A DNA stretch of 64,000 nucleotides from JAGVSR01 sp963750715 (GTDB lineage Bacteria > Pseudomonadota > Alphaproteobacteria > Rhizobiales > Hyphomicrobiaceae). Under the pieces are notes generated by a model that had not been told where the DNA came from, did no database searches, and was given only the letters and a program-made list of their open reading frames with translations. Positions 17,669 through 26,846 of the stretch are shown piece after piece (within the stretch, counting starts at the first letter, position 1; each line of letters starts with the position of its first letter). The stretch is taken from contig CAVVRP010000012.1 in the NCBI GenBank assembly GCA_963750715.1, forward strand, positions 1,054,001 to 1,118,000, read 5' to 3'. The translations under genes were made by a program, and so were the position numbers.

Positions 17669-17733
17669 GGCCCATTGTCCGTCCTCGCTCTAGGTGCCGA
17701 AGCCCCGTATGCCGTGCGAGAGACGGAGGACGC

Positions 17734-17982
17734 TCACTTATCCAGGGCGTTATGCAGGGAATCGATAACCCATTCAATGCGATTGAGCGCCTGTTTATGC
17801 GCATCCTCGAGCGTCCGCGCACGCGCCACGGCGACATCGAGCTCCGCCTTCAATTGATCGCGTTCAGTCTCGAGAGCCTTGACCCGCGATTCGAGGCGCC
17901 GAGCAGGATCTGCAAGGTCTGAAATGGTCTGTGAAGGCCGAGCGGAAACCCGCTTTGCCTTCTGTCTTTCCCGCTGGGCCAT
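17734..17982 (-). CDS. DUF4164 coiled-coil protein
   Basis: 82 residues from ATG 17982 (MAQRERQKAK). After a basic N-terminus there is one continuous heptad-rich helix (RRLESRVKALETERDQLKAE, then AHKQALNRIEWVIDSLHNAL). This is the DUF4164 family that precedes zapA throughout Hyphomicrobiales; by size, structure and location it resembles ZapB, but a ZapB role is inference. The frame is open upstream to 18105 without family-like sequence. Confidence 0.8.
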   Translation of the reverse strand: MAQRERQKAKRVSARPSQTISDLADPARRLESRVKALETERDQLKAELDVAVARARTLEDAHKQALNRIEWVIDSLHNALDK

Positions 17983-18155
17983 TGGCCTATCCGCATTATG
18001 AAGGGTCGGCCGGATTTGCCCTCTCCAGCACCCCCTTGTTAAGGAACCAACATAAGAGTTCGGCGGCGCGCACGCAAGAAACGAGACCGCGCACAAATCA
18101 ACCATCCGACCACATCAAGTTGTTTAGGGTCTCAGTATATTTCCCGCTTGCCACA

Positions 18156-18184
18156 TTGACAGGCAGGCATCCGCTCAACTTAAT
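18156..18184 (+). promoter_or_regulatory. Sigma-70-type promoter of gap
   Basis: TTGACA at 18156-18161, a 17-base spacer, then CTTAAT at 18179-18184, giving a leader of roughly 50 bases before the gap ATG. It lies in the divergent gap between DUF4164 and gap. The -35 box is a perfect consensus and the spacing is optimal; the -10 box matches in three or four positions. Confidence 0.5.
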
Positions 18185-18243
18185 GGCGCGCGTTTTCCTT
18201 ACGTTCACCCTTCCACACTATCCCGCGCTGGAGAAAAGGCCGC

Positions 18244-19251
18244 ATGACAGTCAAGGTCGCGATCAATGGTTTTGGCCGCATCGGCCGCAATGTGCTGCGC
18301 GCGATCGTGGAGAGCGGACGCACGGACATCGGTGTTGTCGCCATCAATGACCTAGGGCCCGTCGCGACCAACGCGCATCTTCTACGGTTCGACAGCGTTC
18401 ACGGCCGCTTTCCTGGCAAGGTAACGGTGTCGGGCGACACGATCGATGTCGGCACCGGACCCATCAAGGTCACCGCGGTCAGGAACCCGGCGGAACTGCC
18501 GCACGGCGACATGGGCGTCGATATCGCGATGGAATGCACGGGCCTCTTCACGTCGAAGGACAAGGCTTCGGCGCATCTCACCGCCGGCGCCAAGCGGGTG
18601 CTGGTATCTGCTCCGGCAGACAACGCCGACCTCACCGTCGTCTACGGCGTCAACCACGGCAAGCTGACGAAAGATCATCTCGTCGTCTCGAACGCGTCGT
18701 GCACCACGAATTGCTTGGCGCCCGTCGCCAAGGTGCTGAACGATCTCGTTGGCATCGAGAATGGCTTCATGACGACCATCCATGCCTATACTGGCGACCA
18801 GCCAACGCTCGATACCATGCATAAGGATCTGTATCGCGGCCGCGCCGCCGCGCTTTCGATGATTCCGACTTCCACAGGCGCCGCCAAGGCCGTCGGTCTC
18901 GTGCTGCCCGAACTCAACGGCCGGCTCGACGGCACGGCGATCCGCGTGCCAACGCCGAACGTGTCGGTCGTCGACTTCAAGTTCATCTCCAAAAATGATA
19001 CCACAGTCGCCGAGATCAACGCCGCGATCATCAAGGCCGCGGGCGGCACGATGAAGGGAATTCTTGGCGTCACCGACCAGCCGAACGTATCGATGGACTT
19101 CAACCACGACAGCCATTCGTCCATCTTCCACCTCGACCAGACGAAGGTTATGGACGGCCGCCTCGTGCGCGTGATGTCCTGGTACGACAACGAGTGGGGC
19201 TTCTCCAACCGCATGAGCGACACCGCAGTCGCGATGGCGAAGCTGATCTAG
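18244..19251 (+). CDS. gap: Type I glyceraldehyde-3-phosphate dehydrogenase
   Basis: 335 residues. Rossmann motif VAINGFGRIGRNVLRA, adenine-site Asp in VAINDLG, catalytic Cys in SNASCTTNCLAP at about residue 155, catalytic His in TTIHAYTGDQ, and the C-terminal SWYDNEWGFSNRM. Catalyses the reversible NAD-dependent oxidative phosphorylation of glyceraldehyde 3-phosphate. It is followed by class I aldolase. In many relatives transketolase precedes and pgk follows gap; neither is in this window, so the glycolytic cluster is reduced here. Confidence 0.97.
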   Translation: MTVKVAINGFGRIGRNVLRAIVESGRTDIGVVAINDLGPVATNAHLLRFDSVHGRFPGKVTVSGDTIDVGTGPIKVTAVRNPAELPHGDMGVDIAMECTGLFTSKDKASAHLTAGAKRVLVSAPADNADLTVVYGVNHGKLTKDHLVVSNASCTTNCLAPVAKVLNDLVGIENGFMTTIHAYTGDQPTLDTMHKDLYRGRAAALSMIPTSTGAAKAVGLVLPELNGRLDGTAIRVPTPNVSVVDFKFISKNDTTVAEINAAIIKAAGGTMKGILGVTDQPNVSMDFNHDSHSSIFHLDQTKVMDGRLVRVMSWYDNEWGFSNRMSDTAVAMAKLI

Positions 19252-19263
19252 GAACCAAGCAGG

Positions 19264-19286
19264 GGCGTCCGCAGCGGGCGCCTTTT
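19264..19286 (+). terminator. Rho-independent terminator after gap
   Basis: GGCGTCCGC and GCGGGCGCC form a nine-base stem (one G-U pair, single-base loop as drawn, in practice a slightly larger loop), followed by TTTTGCTT. It lies 12 bases past the gap stop and 40 bases before fba, so fba may need read-through or its own promoter. Confidence 0.65.
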
Positions 19287-19326
19287 GCTTGTAGAACACA
19301 CCCGAGTCGAGCCGACGGAGACCTAC

Positions 19327-20361
19327 ATGACAGAGAGACTGGAAGATATCGCCCGCGCTATGGTGGCGCCCGGCAAGGGCATTCTCGCCGCCGACGAGAG
19401 CTCCGGCACGATCAAGAAGCGATTTGACAAGATCAACCTCGTTTCGACGGAAGATGCCCGCCGCGATTACCGCGAGATGCTTTTCCGCTCCACCGAGGCG
19501 ATGAAGAACCACATCTCGGGCGTCATCTTGTACGATGAGACGATCCGTCAGAAGGCGAACGACGGGACGCCGCTGGTCGACGTCATGCGGGCCGCCGGCT
19601 CCATCCCCGGCATCAAGGTCGATACCGGCGCAAAGCCCCTCGCCGGTCCCACTTCCAAGTTCGAGACCGTCACCGAAGGCCTAGACGGCCTGCGCGAACG
19701 CTTGACCGATTACCACAAGCTCGGTGCGCGTTTCGCAAAGTGGCGCGGCGTCATTACTATCGCCAACGGTTTGCCGACGTGGAACTGCATCAAGGCCAAC
19801 GCGCACGCACTCGCCCGCTATGCTGCTCTGTGCCAGGAAGCCGGCATCGTGCCGATCGTCGAACCGGAAGTCCTGATGGACGGCGACTACTGCTCGCACG
19901 ACATCGATGAGTGCTACCGCGTGACGGAATGGACCCTGCGCACCGTATTTCGCGAACTCTACGACGCTCGCGTTTCGCTCGAAGGCATGATCCTGAAGCC
20001 CAACATGGTCATTGCCGGCCAGAAGAGTCCCAAGCAGGCGAGTGCCGCCGAGGTGGCGGAGAAGTCAGTGCGCTGCCTGAAGGCGACAGTGCCTTCGACG
20101 GTGCCCGGTATCGCATTCCTTTCAGGCGGCCAGTCGGACGAAGCCGCAACCCAGCATCTCTCCCTCATGAACGCCATGGGCGATCTGCCATGGGCGCTCA
20201 CCTTCTCCTACGGGCGCGCGTTGCAGGCTGCAGCACTCAGCGCGTGGGGAGGTAAGCCGGAGAACGTCGCGGCCGCCCAGCGGGCATTCACGCACCGCGC
20301 CAAGATGAATGGCCTCGCCGCGTTGGGCAAATGGGACGCCAAGCTCGAAAAGGCGGCCTGA
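19327..20361 (+). CDS. fba: Class I fructose-bisphosphate aldolase
   Basis: 344 residues from ATG 19327. Class I (Schiff-base) aldolase: GKGILAADESSGTIKKRF at the N-terminus, KWRGVI with the conserved Lys, VPIVEPEVLMDG, and the active-site Lys in SLEGMILKPNMV, then FLSGGQSDEAATQHL and LTFSYGRALQ. No metal-binding His set of class II is seen. It cleaves fructose 1,6-bisphosphate to the two triose phosphates, directly linked with gap upstream. The frame is open to 19285 but the family begins near MTERLE. Confidence 0.96.
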   Translation: MTERLEDIARAMVAPGKGILAADESSGTIKKRFDKINLVSTEDARRDYREMLFRSTEAMKNHISGVILYDETIRQKANDGTPLVDVMRAAGSIPGIKVDTGAKPLAGPTSKFETVTEGLDGLRERLTDYHKLGARFAKWRGVITIANGLPTWNCIKANAHALARYAALCQEAGIVPIVEPEVLMDGDYCSHDIDECYRVTEWTLRTVFRELYDARVSLEGMILKPNMVIAGQKSPKQASAAEVAEKSVRCLKATVPSTVPGIAFLSGGQSDEAATQHLSLMNAMGDLPWALTFSYGRALQAAALSAWGGKPENVAAAQRAFTHRAKMNGLAALGKWDAKLEKAA

Positions 20362-20431
20362 TCGGGTTGCAACGGCGAGCGTAGGACAATCCAAACACAC
20401 GCTGTCGCCCGTCTTACCTGGACCCTCGCAA

Positions 20432-20852
20432 ATGCCGCGCAGTGCCCTCCTCCTTGGCGTCGCAGGCCTCATCCCATTCGTCGGGCTGAGCCTGCTTCTT
20501 GCATTCGCACCGGCTCTCGCACCGCGGGCGCATAGTGGCGCTCGATGCCGCCGTCATCCTTTCGTACATGGGCGGCGTGCATTGGGGCCTTGCGTTGCGC
20601 GACGCGCCTGGAACCGACTAAATAACTAGCATAACTAGCGTGATCCCGTCTCTGATCGCCTGGGGCGCGGTTGCGTTCCTGCCCGCCAAGGCAGCGCTTG
20701 CCTGGACGGCTGCCGGCTTCATCGGTTTGCTGCTCTACAATCTGGCGGTCGTTCGCGCCGGCGGCGCGCCGCCGTGGTACCGAACGCTTCGTCTCGACCT
20801 GACGACCGTGGTTATGCTGAGCCTCGCGCTGGTTGTTCTCGCGTCCGCCTGA
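20432..20852 (+). CDS. DUF3429-like membrane protein, frame-broken
   Basis: Three open stretches in different frames form one small membrane protein: ALLLGVAGLIPFVGLSLLL from ATG 20432; ALDAAVILSYMGGVHWGLAL from about 20530; and SLIAWGAVAFLPAKAALAW ... LYNLAVVRAGGAPPWYRTL to the stop at 20852. The SYMGGVHWG and APPWYRTLR elements match DUF3429. The middle and last parts are separated by TAA plus a perfect 9-bp tandem duplication (ATAACTAGC twice, 20622-20639) that places stops in all three forward frames. This could be a true inactivating lesion in addition to a sequencing indel. Function of the family is unknown. Confidence 0.6.
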
Positions 20853-20936
20853 CAGATGCTAGTGTCGGCTGTCGGCCGCCCCGATTACTGGGGAGCCGTT
20901 CCTCGTCTAAACCACCGATACTGAAGGAAACCGTCA

Positions 20937-22448
20937 TTGGCCGACCTAACACCCCAGCCGCTGCGCAACGCCCCGGATTTCTCGGTCTCCGAACTGTCGA
21001 ACGCCATCAAGCGCGCACTGGAAGACGGCTTCGGCTACGTTCGCCTCAGGGGTGAGATCTCGGGTTACCGGGGACCGCATTCTTCGGGTCACTGCTACTT
21101 CGGTCTCAAGGACGACAAGTCGAAGATCGACGCGGTTGTCTGGCGCGGCGTCTACAGCAAGCTAAAAGTCCGGCCCGAGGAGGGCATGGAAGTTATCGTT
21201 ACGGGCAAGATCTCCTCCTTCCCGGGATCCTCCAAGTACCAGATCGTCATCGAGGCGCTCGAGCCAGCTGGAGCTGGCGCGCTGATGGCGCTGATGGAGG
21301 AGCGCAAGCGAAAGTTCGCCGCGGAAGGGCTGTTCGACGAGGCGCGCAAGAAAAAGCTGCCGTTCCTGCCACGCGTCGTCGGCATCGTGACATCACCGAC
21401 CGGCGCCGTCATTCGCGACATGCTGCACGGATTTGCCGAGCGCTTTCCGGCGCACGTCATCGTCTGGCCCGTGCGCGTGCAGGGCGAAGGCAGCGCCGTG
21501 GAAGTCGCAGCCGCCATAAGGGGGTTCAACGCGATTCCGCCGGGGGGCCGCATCCCGAGGCCCGACGTGCTGATCGTTGCGCGCGGCGGCGGCAGCATAG
21601 AAGACCTCTGGGGCTTCAACGACGAAGCCGTGGTGCGGGCAGCAGCCGAGAGCCGCATTCCGCTGATCTCGGCTGTCGGTCACGAAACGGATTGGACGCT
21701 CATCGACTACGTCGCCGACGCGCGAGCGCCGACACCAACGAAGGCCGCCGAATGGGCTGTGCCGAAGTATTCCGAACTCATCGGCCAGGGCGGCGATCTC
21801 GGCATCCGCCTGCGCGTCGGCGCACGCCGGGCGCTCGATGCGGCACGCTCCGAACTGAAGGGGGCCGTGCGCGGACTGCCGCGGCCGGAGGCTCTGGTGG
21901 AACCCGCGCGCCAGAGGTTTGACAGTATCGACAGGCGGCTCGGACGGGCGCTGCTCGCCAACACGCGCGCGCACGCGGCCCGGCATGCGCGCATCTCGGC
22001 ACGGCTATCGCCCCGGCTGCTGTCTGGGACGATCGACAAAGCGGACCGCCGTCTCGGCGACCGTTGGCAGCGGGCTCGCGCAGCCTTGACACGCAGCACC
22101 GGTCTTGGCCGCCAGCGCTTCGAGCGCGTCGGCGGACGCTTGCGGACCGAAACCCTAGCCAACCGCATCGAACAGAAACGGCGTGCGCTGGAAGGCTGCG
22201 GGAAACTGCTGAATTCTCTTGGGTATCGCAACGTTCTGGCGCGCGGCTTCGCCCTGGTTCGTGACAGCGACCGCCGCATGATCCGCACCGCCGTCACCAT
22301 TGCGACCGGCTCGCGGTTGGAGATCGAGTTCCAGGACGGACGGGTACAAGCCGACGCGCGCGAGCAACGGGGTAGCAGTGCCAGCGGTCAAAGCGCGCAG
22401 GCCAAGCCCCGGCGCGGGCCAAGCCCCGGTCAGGGTTCCTTGTTCTAG
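20937..22448 (+). CDS. xseA: Exodeoxyribonuclease VII large subunit
   Basis: 503 residues from a TTG at 20937, reading MADLTPQPLRNAPDFSVSEL. N-terminal OB fold (FGYVRLRGEISGYRGPHSSG), catalytic domain with VVGIVTSPTGAVIRDM, IVARGGGSIEDLWGFNDEAV and SAVGHETDWTLIDYVADARA, then a long helical arm and the C-terminal NSLGYRNVLARGFALV. Degrades single-stranded DNA with XseB, which is not nearby. The disordered C-terminus is rich in Ser, Gly and Gln. DUF2093 follows on the same strand, the usual partner in this order. Confidence 0.96.
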   Translation: MADLTPQPLRNAPDFSVSELSNAIKRALEDGFGYVRLRGEISGYRGPHSSGHCYFGLKDDKSKIDAVVWRGVYSKLKVRPEEGMEVIVTGKISSFPGSSKYQIVIEALEPAGAGALMALMEERKRKFAAEGLFDEARKKKLPFLPRVVGIVTSPTGAVIRDMLHGFAERFPAHVIVWPVRVQGEGSAVEVAAAIRGFNAIPPGGRIPRPDVLIVARGGGSIEDLWGFNDEAVVRAAAESRIPLISAVGHETDWTLIDYVADARAPTPTKAAEWAVPKYSELIGQGGDLGIRLRVGARRALDAARSELKGAVRGLPRPEALVEPARQRFDSIDRRLGRALLANTRAHAARHARISARLSPRLLSGTIDKADRRLGDRWQRARAALTRSTGLGRQRFERVGGRLRTETLANRIEQKRRALEGCGKLLNSLGYRNVLARGFALVRDSDRRMIRTAVTIATGSRLEIEFQDGRVQADAREQRGSSASGQSAQAKPRRGPSPGQGSLF

Positions 22449-22532
22449 ACCCTTCGTGCTTGACTGATGCGGCTCAATTGGATGATTTGGTGGGCATGAA
22501 TTGAGTACCGGTGGGCGCATTCCAGGATCATC

Positions 22533-22778
22533 ATGAACCGGTTCGAAAAACTGTTCGGCGGACGTACGGAAGCGCAGCTTCGCTATGGCGACGGTGAATT
22601 CCACGTCGTCGCCACCGGTGACTACGTCACCTGCGCGGTGACAGGCGAACGCATTCCGCTATCGGAGTTGCGCTACTGGAGCGTCGAACGTCAGGAAGCC
22701 TATGCCTCGGCCGAGGCGTCGCTTCGCCGTCATCTGGAAACACTTGAGAAGTTGAAATCTGCCGCTGCGCCGCGATAA
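22533..22778 (+). CDS. DUF2093 domain protein
   Basis: 81 residues. Family pattern: MNRFEKLFGGRTEAQLRYGD, then DYVTCAVTGERIPLSELRYW, with a Cys that could be part of a metal or structural site (only one CxxT element visible). The protein ends in an Ala/Leu-rich helix. The gene follows xseA, as it commonly does in Hyphomicrobiales. Role unknown. Confidence 0.88.
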   Translation: MNRFEKLFGGRTEAQLRYGDGEFHVVATGDYVTCAVTGERIPLSELRYWSVERQEAYASAEASLRRHLETLEKLKSAAAPR

Positions 22779-22796
22779 TCACGAAGCGCCGCCCCG

Positions 22797-23846
22797 CTAT
22801 TTCCGGCTAAGCACCGACTTGATCAATCCGGAAAACCTCTCCTCGTCGCGCGCGTCGAAGGCCAGACATATCGGCAGCGTTCGCGTCCGGGCCTGCAAGT
22901 CGCGTCGGGCGTCAGCATGTCCCGACAGACGCACCCAATCCTTTTCCGTCGTGACAAGTGACGCAGAGTGCGCCGCCGCCGTCTGCAACAGAGCGGCGGC
23001 GTCGGCGGGGCTGAAGGCGTGATGATCGGAGAACGAACGCCTCACCACCACGGTCGCACCGCAACTCTCCAGAAGTGAAAAGAAACGTTGCGGATTAGCG
23101 ATACCGGCGTAGGCAACGACACGGGCGCCGTCGAGCCATTCGGTGCTTTCGGCCGGCTCCGTCCGCGCCGCCAGAACGGGCCCGGGGAACGACCGGCGCA
23201 AAGCCGTCAGCACGCCGTCAGCCGTCGCGGCCGGCGGCCCGTTGACGACGACGGCATCGATGAGGCCCAGTTGAAAGCCGAGCGGAGAGCGCAACGGACC
23301 CGATGGAATGACCATGCCGTTACCGATGCCGCGAACGCCATCCACCACGGCGAGCGAAAAATCCTTGCCGAGGCTTGGATTTTGCAGACCATCATCCATG
23401 ATGATGACGCTGGCGGGCGGATCGGCTTGCTCGATTGCACGAGCGCCGGCGGCCCTGTCTCGCGCGATCAAAACGCGAGCCGCCCTCGCCAGCAATAGCG
23501 GTTCATCGCCGGACGTCTCCGCCGTATCCGCCTTGGCGTCGACCCAGCGCGGCGCACCGCCCTTTGCCCTGTATCCGCGCGTTAGAAACGCCGGCGTCTC
23601 GCCAAGCGATACAAGATCATTCGCAATCCTGATCGCGAGCGGCGTCTTGCCGGTTCCACCGGCCGTGAAGTTACCGACACATATCACCGGAACATGCGCG
23701 CGATAGGGCGTGGCGCGTTCAACGCGCCGTTGGGCGAGCCAGCCCCACACGTCGCTGATCGGATGCAACATGCGCGCCGGCCAGTCAACCGCGTCAGACG
23801 ACGCACCGGAAGGAGGATACCACCACGACGGTTCGTCAAGACGCAC
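22797..23846 (-). CDS. lpxK: Tetraacyldisaccharide 4'-kinase LpxK
   Basis: 349 residues. Phosphorylates the 4' position of the lipid A disaccharide precursor at the inner membrane. N-terminal PPSGASSDAVDWPAR with a short amphipathic region, Walker A CVGNFTAGGTGKTPLAIRIA, FLTRGYRAKGGAP, the Walker B-like VIIMDDGLQNPSL, AYAGIANPQRFF and FSDHHAF. Its ATG overlaps the end of the KdtA frame by 11 bases, so the two are translationally coupled. Length is normal and the frame is intact. Confidence 0.96.
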   Translation of the reverse strand: MRLDEPSWWYPPSGASSDAVDWPARMLHPISDVWGWLAQRRVERATPYRAHVPVICVGNFTAGGTGKTPLAIRIANDLVSLGETPAFLTRGYRAKGGAPRWVDAKADTAETSGDEPLLLARAARVLIARDRAAGARAIEQADPPASVIIMDDGLQNPSLGKDFSLAVVDGVRGIGNGMVIPSGPLRSPLGFQLGLIDAVVVNGPPAATADGVLTALRRSFPGPVLAARTEPAESTEWLDGARVVAYAGIANPQRFFSLLESCGATVVVRRSFSDHHAFSPADAAALLQTAAAHSASLVTTEKDWVRLSGHADARRDLQARTRTLPICLAFDARDEERFSGLIKSVLSRK

Positions 23847-25906
23847 GGAGCAGCCCTTCGTTGCCGCGTCCGCTGTCCAGGAGCGGGCCGGTCGGTTCTC
23901 CAGATGGAGGAAGTAGCGGCAGCACCGCCGCGACGGTGCGATCGAGCGCCCCCGACAGCATCTCCAAAGTGGCCCGCGCGTTCTCCTGCATCTGCTGACG
24001 GGTCTCGAGATCCGTCATGATCACGCGCACGGCGGCAGCGATGTCGGCGGCATTGCGGACCTCTCTCACCGCCTGCCGCCGCAGCAAAGCGCTGTAGGCG
24101 TCGGCGAAGTTCTGCCAGTTGGGTCCGGTCAGCACGGTAGTGCCTTGCCGGATGGCTTCGATCGGGTTTTGTCCGCCGCGTTCTACCAGAGATCCGCCGA
24201 TAAAGGCGACGCTGGCGAGCTTGTAGAGCATGCCGAGTTCCCCAATCGTGTCCGCGACGTAGACGCTTGTGCGTGCGTCGGGCAAAGCGCCCATCGACCG
24301 CTGTGCGGTTGACAGGCCTTTGGCCTTGACCGCCCCGGCGACAGCGGTGCCTCGCTCGGGGTGGCGAGGCGCGATGATTGTCAACAGACCATCGACTTCG
24401 CCTGCCAGCATCCGATGCGCGGCGGCGATGATGTCCTCCTCGCCCTCATGCGTGCTCGCGGCCACGAACACGGGCCGATTGCGCACCGCATCGGCGAGCG
24501 CTGCGAACTCCCGCTCGTCGACGGGGGGCGGCGGTGAGTTCAATCTTCAGATTTCCGGCGGCGATGACCCTGCGCGCGCCTAGTTCCGAAAAACGGCGCG
24601 CGAGTTTTTCATTCTGCGCCAGAACGAGATTGAACCTGCTGAAAAGTGGCGTGGCAAGACCCGGATTTTGGCGCCAGCGGCTATAGCTGCGGTTCGACAT
24701 GCGGCCGTTGACCAGCACAATTGGAATCGCCTGTTTCGCCGTTTCCAGGATGAGGTTGGGCCAGATCTCGGATTCCGTGAACAGGGCCACATCGGGCCGC
24801 CAGTGAGCGATGAACCTGCGTGCGAAGGCCGGTGTGTCGAGCGGAACATACTGATGTATGGCACGAGGACCCAGCCGCTGTGCCGCCAGACCCGCCGACG
24901 TCACGGTGCCAGTGGTCAGCAGGAATGCCAGATCGGGGCGCTCCGTACGCAGACGACTAATCAGCGGCAGGACCGCGTTCGTCTCTCCGACGCTCGCGGC
25001 GTGAACCCATGCCAGAGTTCCGTTCGGGCGCGTAGTGCTGGCGATGCCCATGCGCTCGCCGCGCCGTAACGGTTCCTCTTTCCCCTGGCGTTCGCGGACA
25101 CCGAGCAGCAACTGCGCGGCAGGCTGCATTAACAACGTGGCGGCGCGATACAGCTTCAGCCGGGCACCGGCTTTGGCCGGCGGATCTTCGGGATGAGGCG
25201 GCAGCACCGGGGCAATACGTCGAATGTCGGCGCCTGCCATCTGGTAGGCGCGGGCCGACATCGCGTTCAACTCGCCTTCGACTGTCTGCCGGAGTTGTTC
25301 GAGCATGTCGGCGTCGGCATCGCTAGGAACGAAGATCGGTTCACCCACGGCATACGCGAGTTTCGAGTACGGCAGATTGATCGTCATGCGGCTCCAGGTA
25401 TCGAGAACCTTGAACCGCGACGTCGCCGCCGCAACGGCAACGATTGGACGGCCCGAAAGCCGCGCAAGAGTTACGATGCCTTCGCCCGCGCGTCGCGCCG
25501 GACCCGGCGGGACGTCGGCGGTCATGACGATCGACTTGTTGGCCGCGAGGAGTTTCAGCGCGATGCGAAGAGCCGCCGCGCCGCCGCGATCCTTCTTGCG
25601 TTCCCCCGCCCCTGCGCCGCGCACCAGTTCGATGCCGAAGCTCTGCATCGCTTCGCCGATCAGCTCCGCATCCCCGTGCCGCGCGACCATGGCGGCGGTG
25701 GGCACATCGGGCCTGTGCGCGACGAGCATCATGAACTGGCCATGCCAGGTCGCCATGATCATGGGATGGCAGGCGGCCAGCTTTGCCACCCCGTCGGGCG
25801 GATCGATGGTGAGCACGGACGTCCGGTAGATCGTCCTGATGAGCCGGGCGATCGAACGGCCAACCAGCCTGCCGAGCTGCGCTTTCTGCTCTGGCGCCAA
25901 TGCCAT
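23836..25906 (-). CDS. kdtA: Lysophospholipid acyltransferase (DUF374) fused in frame to Kdo transferase KdtA (one frame break)
   Basis: From ATG 25906 the first 230 residues are a DUF374/LPLAT domain (MATWHGQFMMLVAHRP, VMTADVPPGPARRAGEGIV). With no stop or clear start between, the frame runs on through a Pro-rich linker (about PPHPEDPPAKAG) into KdtA: WVHAASVGETNAVLPLI, FTESEIWPNLILETAK, NGRMSNRSYSRW. A single-base break beside a run of six C near 24527 moves the rest, VFVAASTHEGEEDI, IGGSLVERGGQNPIEAI and TGPNWQNFADAY, into another frame ending at 23836. KdtA adds Kdo to lipid IVA and is normally essential, so I read the break as sequencing error. Two separate adjacent genes are the norm; the fusion may be real or also created by an indel. 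Confidence 0.85.
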
Positions 25907-26102
25907 CCCGGCCTGCCTCGGACGTTGAGCGGCGCACTGGGCACGGTTGCGCGCAGCGAGCCTCTTGCAGCCCTTTGGTATAGTGAATATCAAGCGAAAG
26001 CAAACGCTGCGGCTCGATGGCTTGGGGCCGTCAAAACAAGATTACCAATCGTGCCCTCAAGCTGGCACGGGTGTGCCGAAAGAGAAAAGATCGAAGCGGA
26101 GA

Positions 26103-26840
26103 ATGGTGGCCCAAGCCAAACGAGTGAAGCGCGCGATTCGGCGCAGCACGATGGCTTTGCGGACGGCAATTTCGACGCACACGCCGGCGGTCATCGTCCG
26201 CACGCTCGGTCCTACGTTTGCCTACCTCGACATGCTGGTGCTCGACCACCTCGTCATACGATCGGTTTTCCCCAATCGTCACAAGCTGTCGCCGCAGGCA
26301 TGGCGTGCCGCACAGCCGCTGCCGCATCAGATCGCGGCCCTGAAGCGCCTTGGCATTCGCACGGTCGTCAATCTGCGCGGGCCGCATCACCTGGCGACGT
26401 ACGCGCAAGAAAAGGAAGCCTGCGCCAATCAGGGGATTACCTTCGTCGACTACCGCGTGCGCTCGCGGGCGGCGCCGTCGCTCGATGAATTGCGCGGGGC
26501 ACGTGACCTGTTCGAGCGGGTCGAGTATCCGATCCTGATGCATTGCAAGTCGGGGTCAGACCGGGCTGGGTTGATGAGCGCTCTCTACCGTCACGTACGA
26601 GAAGGCGTACCAGTCGAAGAAGCTAAGAAAGAACTGTCGCTGAAGTTCGGCCATATCCGTCAGGCCGATACCGGCATCCTGGATTACTTCTTCGAGCGCT
26701 ACCTCATTGACACGGCCAAGACGCCGATGCCGTTCTTCGAGTGGGTGGAGCGGGTCTACGATCCGGACGAGTTGCAGCGGACCTTCAGAGCTGAGGGTTG
26801 GGCCAATCGGCTCGTCAACGGCATATTGCGCCGCGAATAG
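26103..26840 (+). CDS. Protein-tyrosine/dual-specificity phosphatase-like protein
   Basis: 245 residues from ATG 26103. The active-site loop HCKSGSDRAGLMSALYR fits the HCxxGxxR signature of Cys-based phosphatases, with the general-acid region around VDYRVRSRAAPS. The N-terminal 60 residues are basic and hydrophobic (AYLDMLVLDHLVIRSVF), possibly membrane-associated. Similar small phosphatases sit in lipid A gene neighbourhoods of Hyphomicrobiales, which fits the setting between kdtA and the MsbA-type exporter. Whether the substrate is a protein or a lipid phosphate cannot be told from sequence. Confidence 0.82.
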   Translation: MVAQAKRVKRAIRRSTMALRTAISTHTPAVIVRTLGPTFAYLDMLVLDHLVIRSVFPNRHKLSPQAWRAAQPLPHQIAALKRLGIRTVVNLRGPHHLATYAQEKEACANQGITFVDYRVRSRAAPSLDELRGARDLFERVEYPILMHCKSGSDRAGLMSALYRHVREGVPVEEAKKELSLKFGHIRQADTGILDYFFERYLIDTAKTPMPFFEWVERVYDPDELQRTFRAEGWANRLVNGILRRE

Positions 26841-26846
26841 AATGAC

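Noticed and set aside
18382..19512. 376-codon minus-strand frame opposite gap
   Set aside because: Mirror frame caused by the strong codon bias of gap and fba; composition (His/Arg/Asp-rich) and lack of domains show it is not a gene.
20621..20639. Engineered all-frame stop linker or scaffold joint
   Set aside because: The sequence is a plain 9-bp duplication that does not match spacer sequences I know, and DUF3429 coding sequence continues on both sides.
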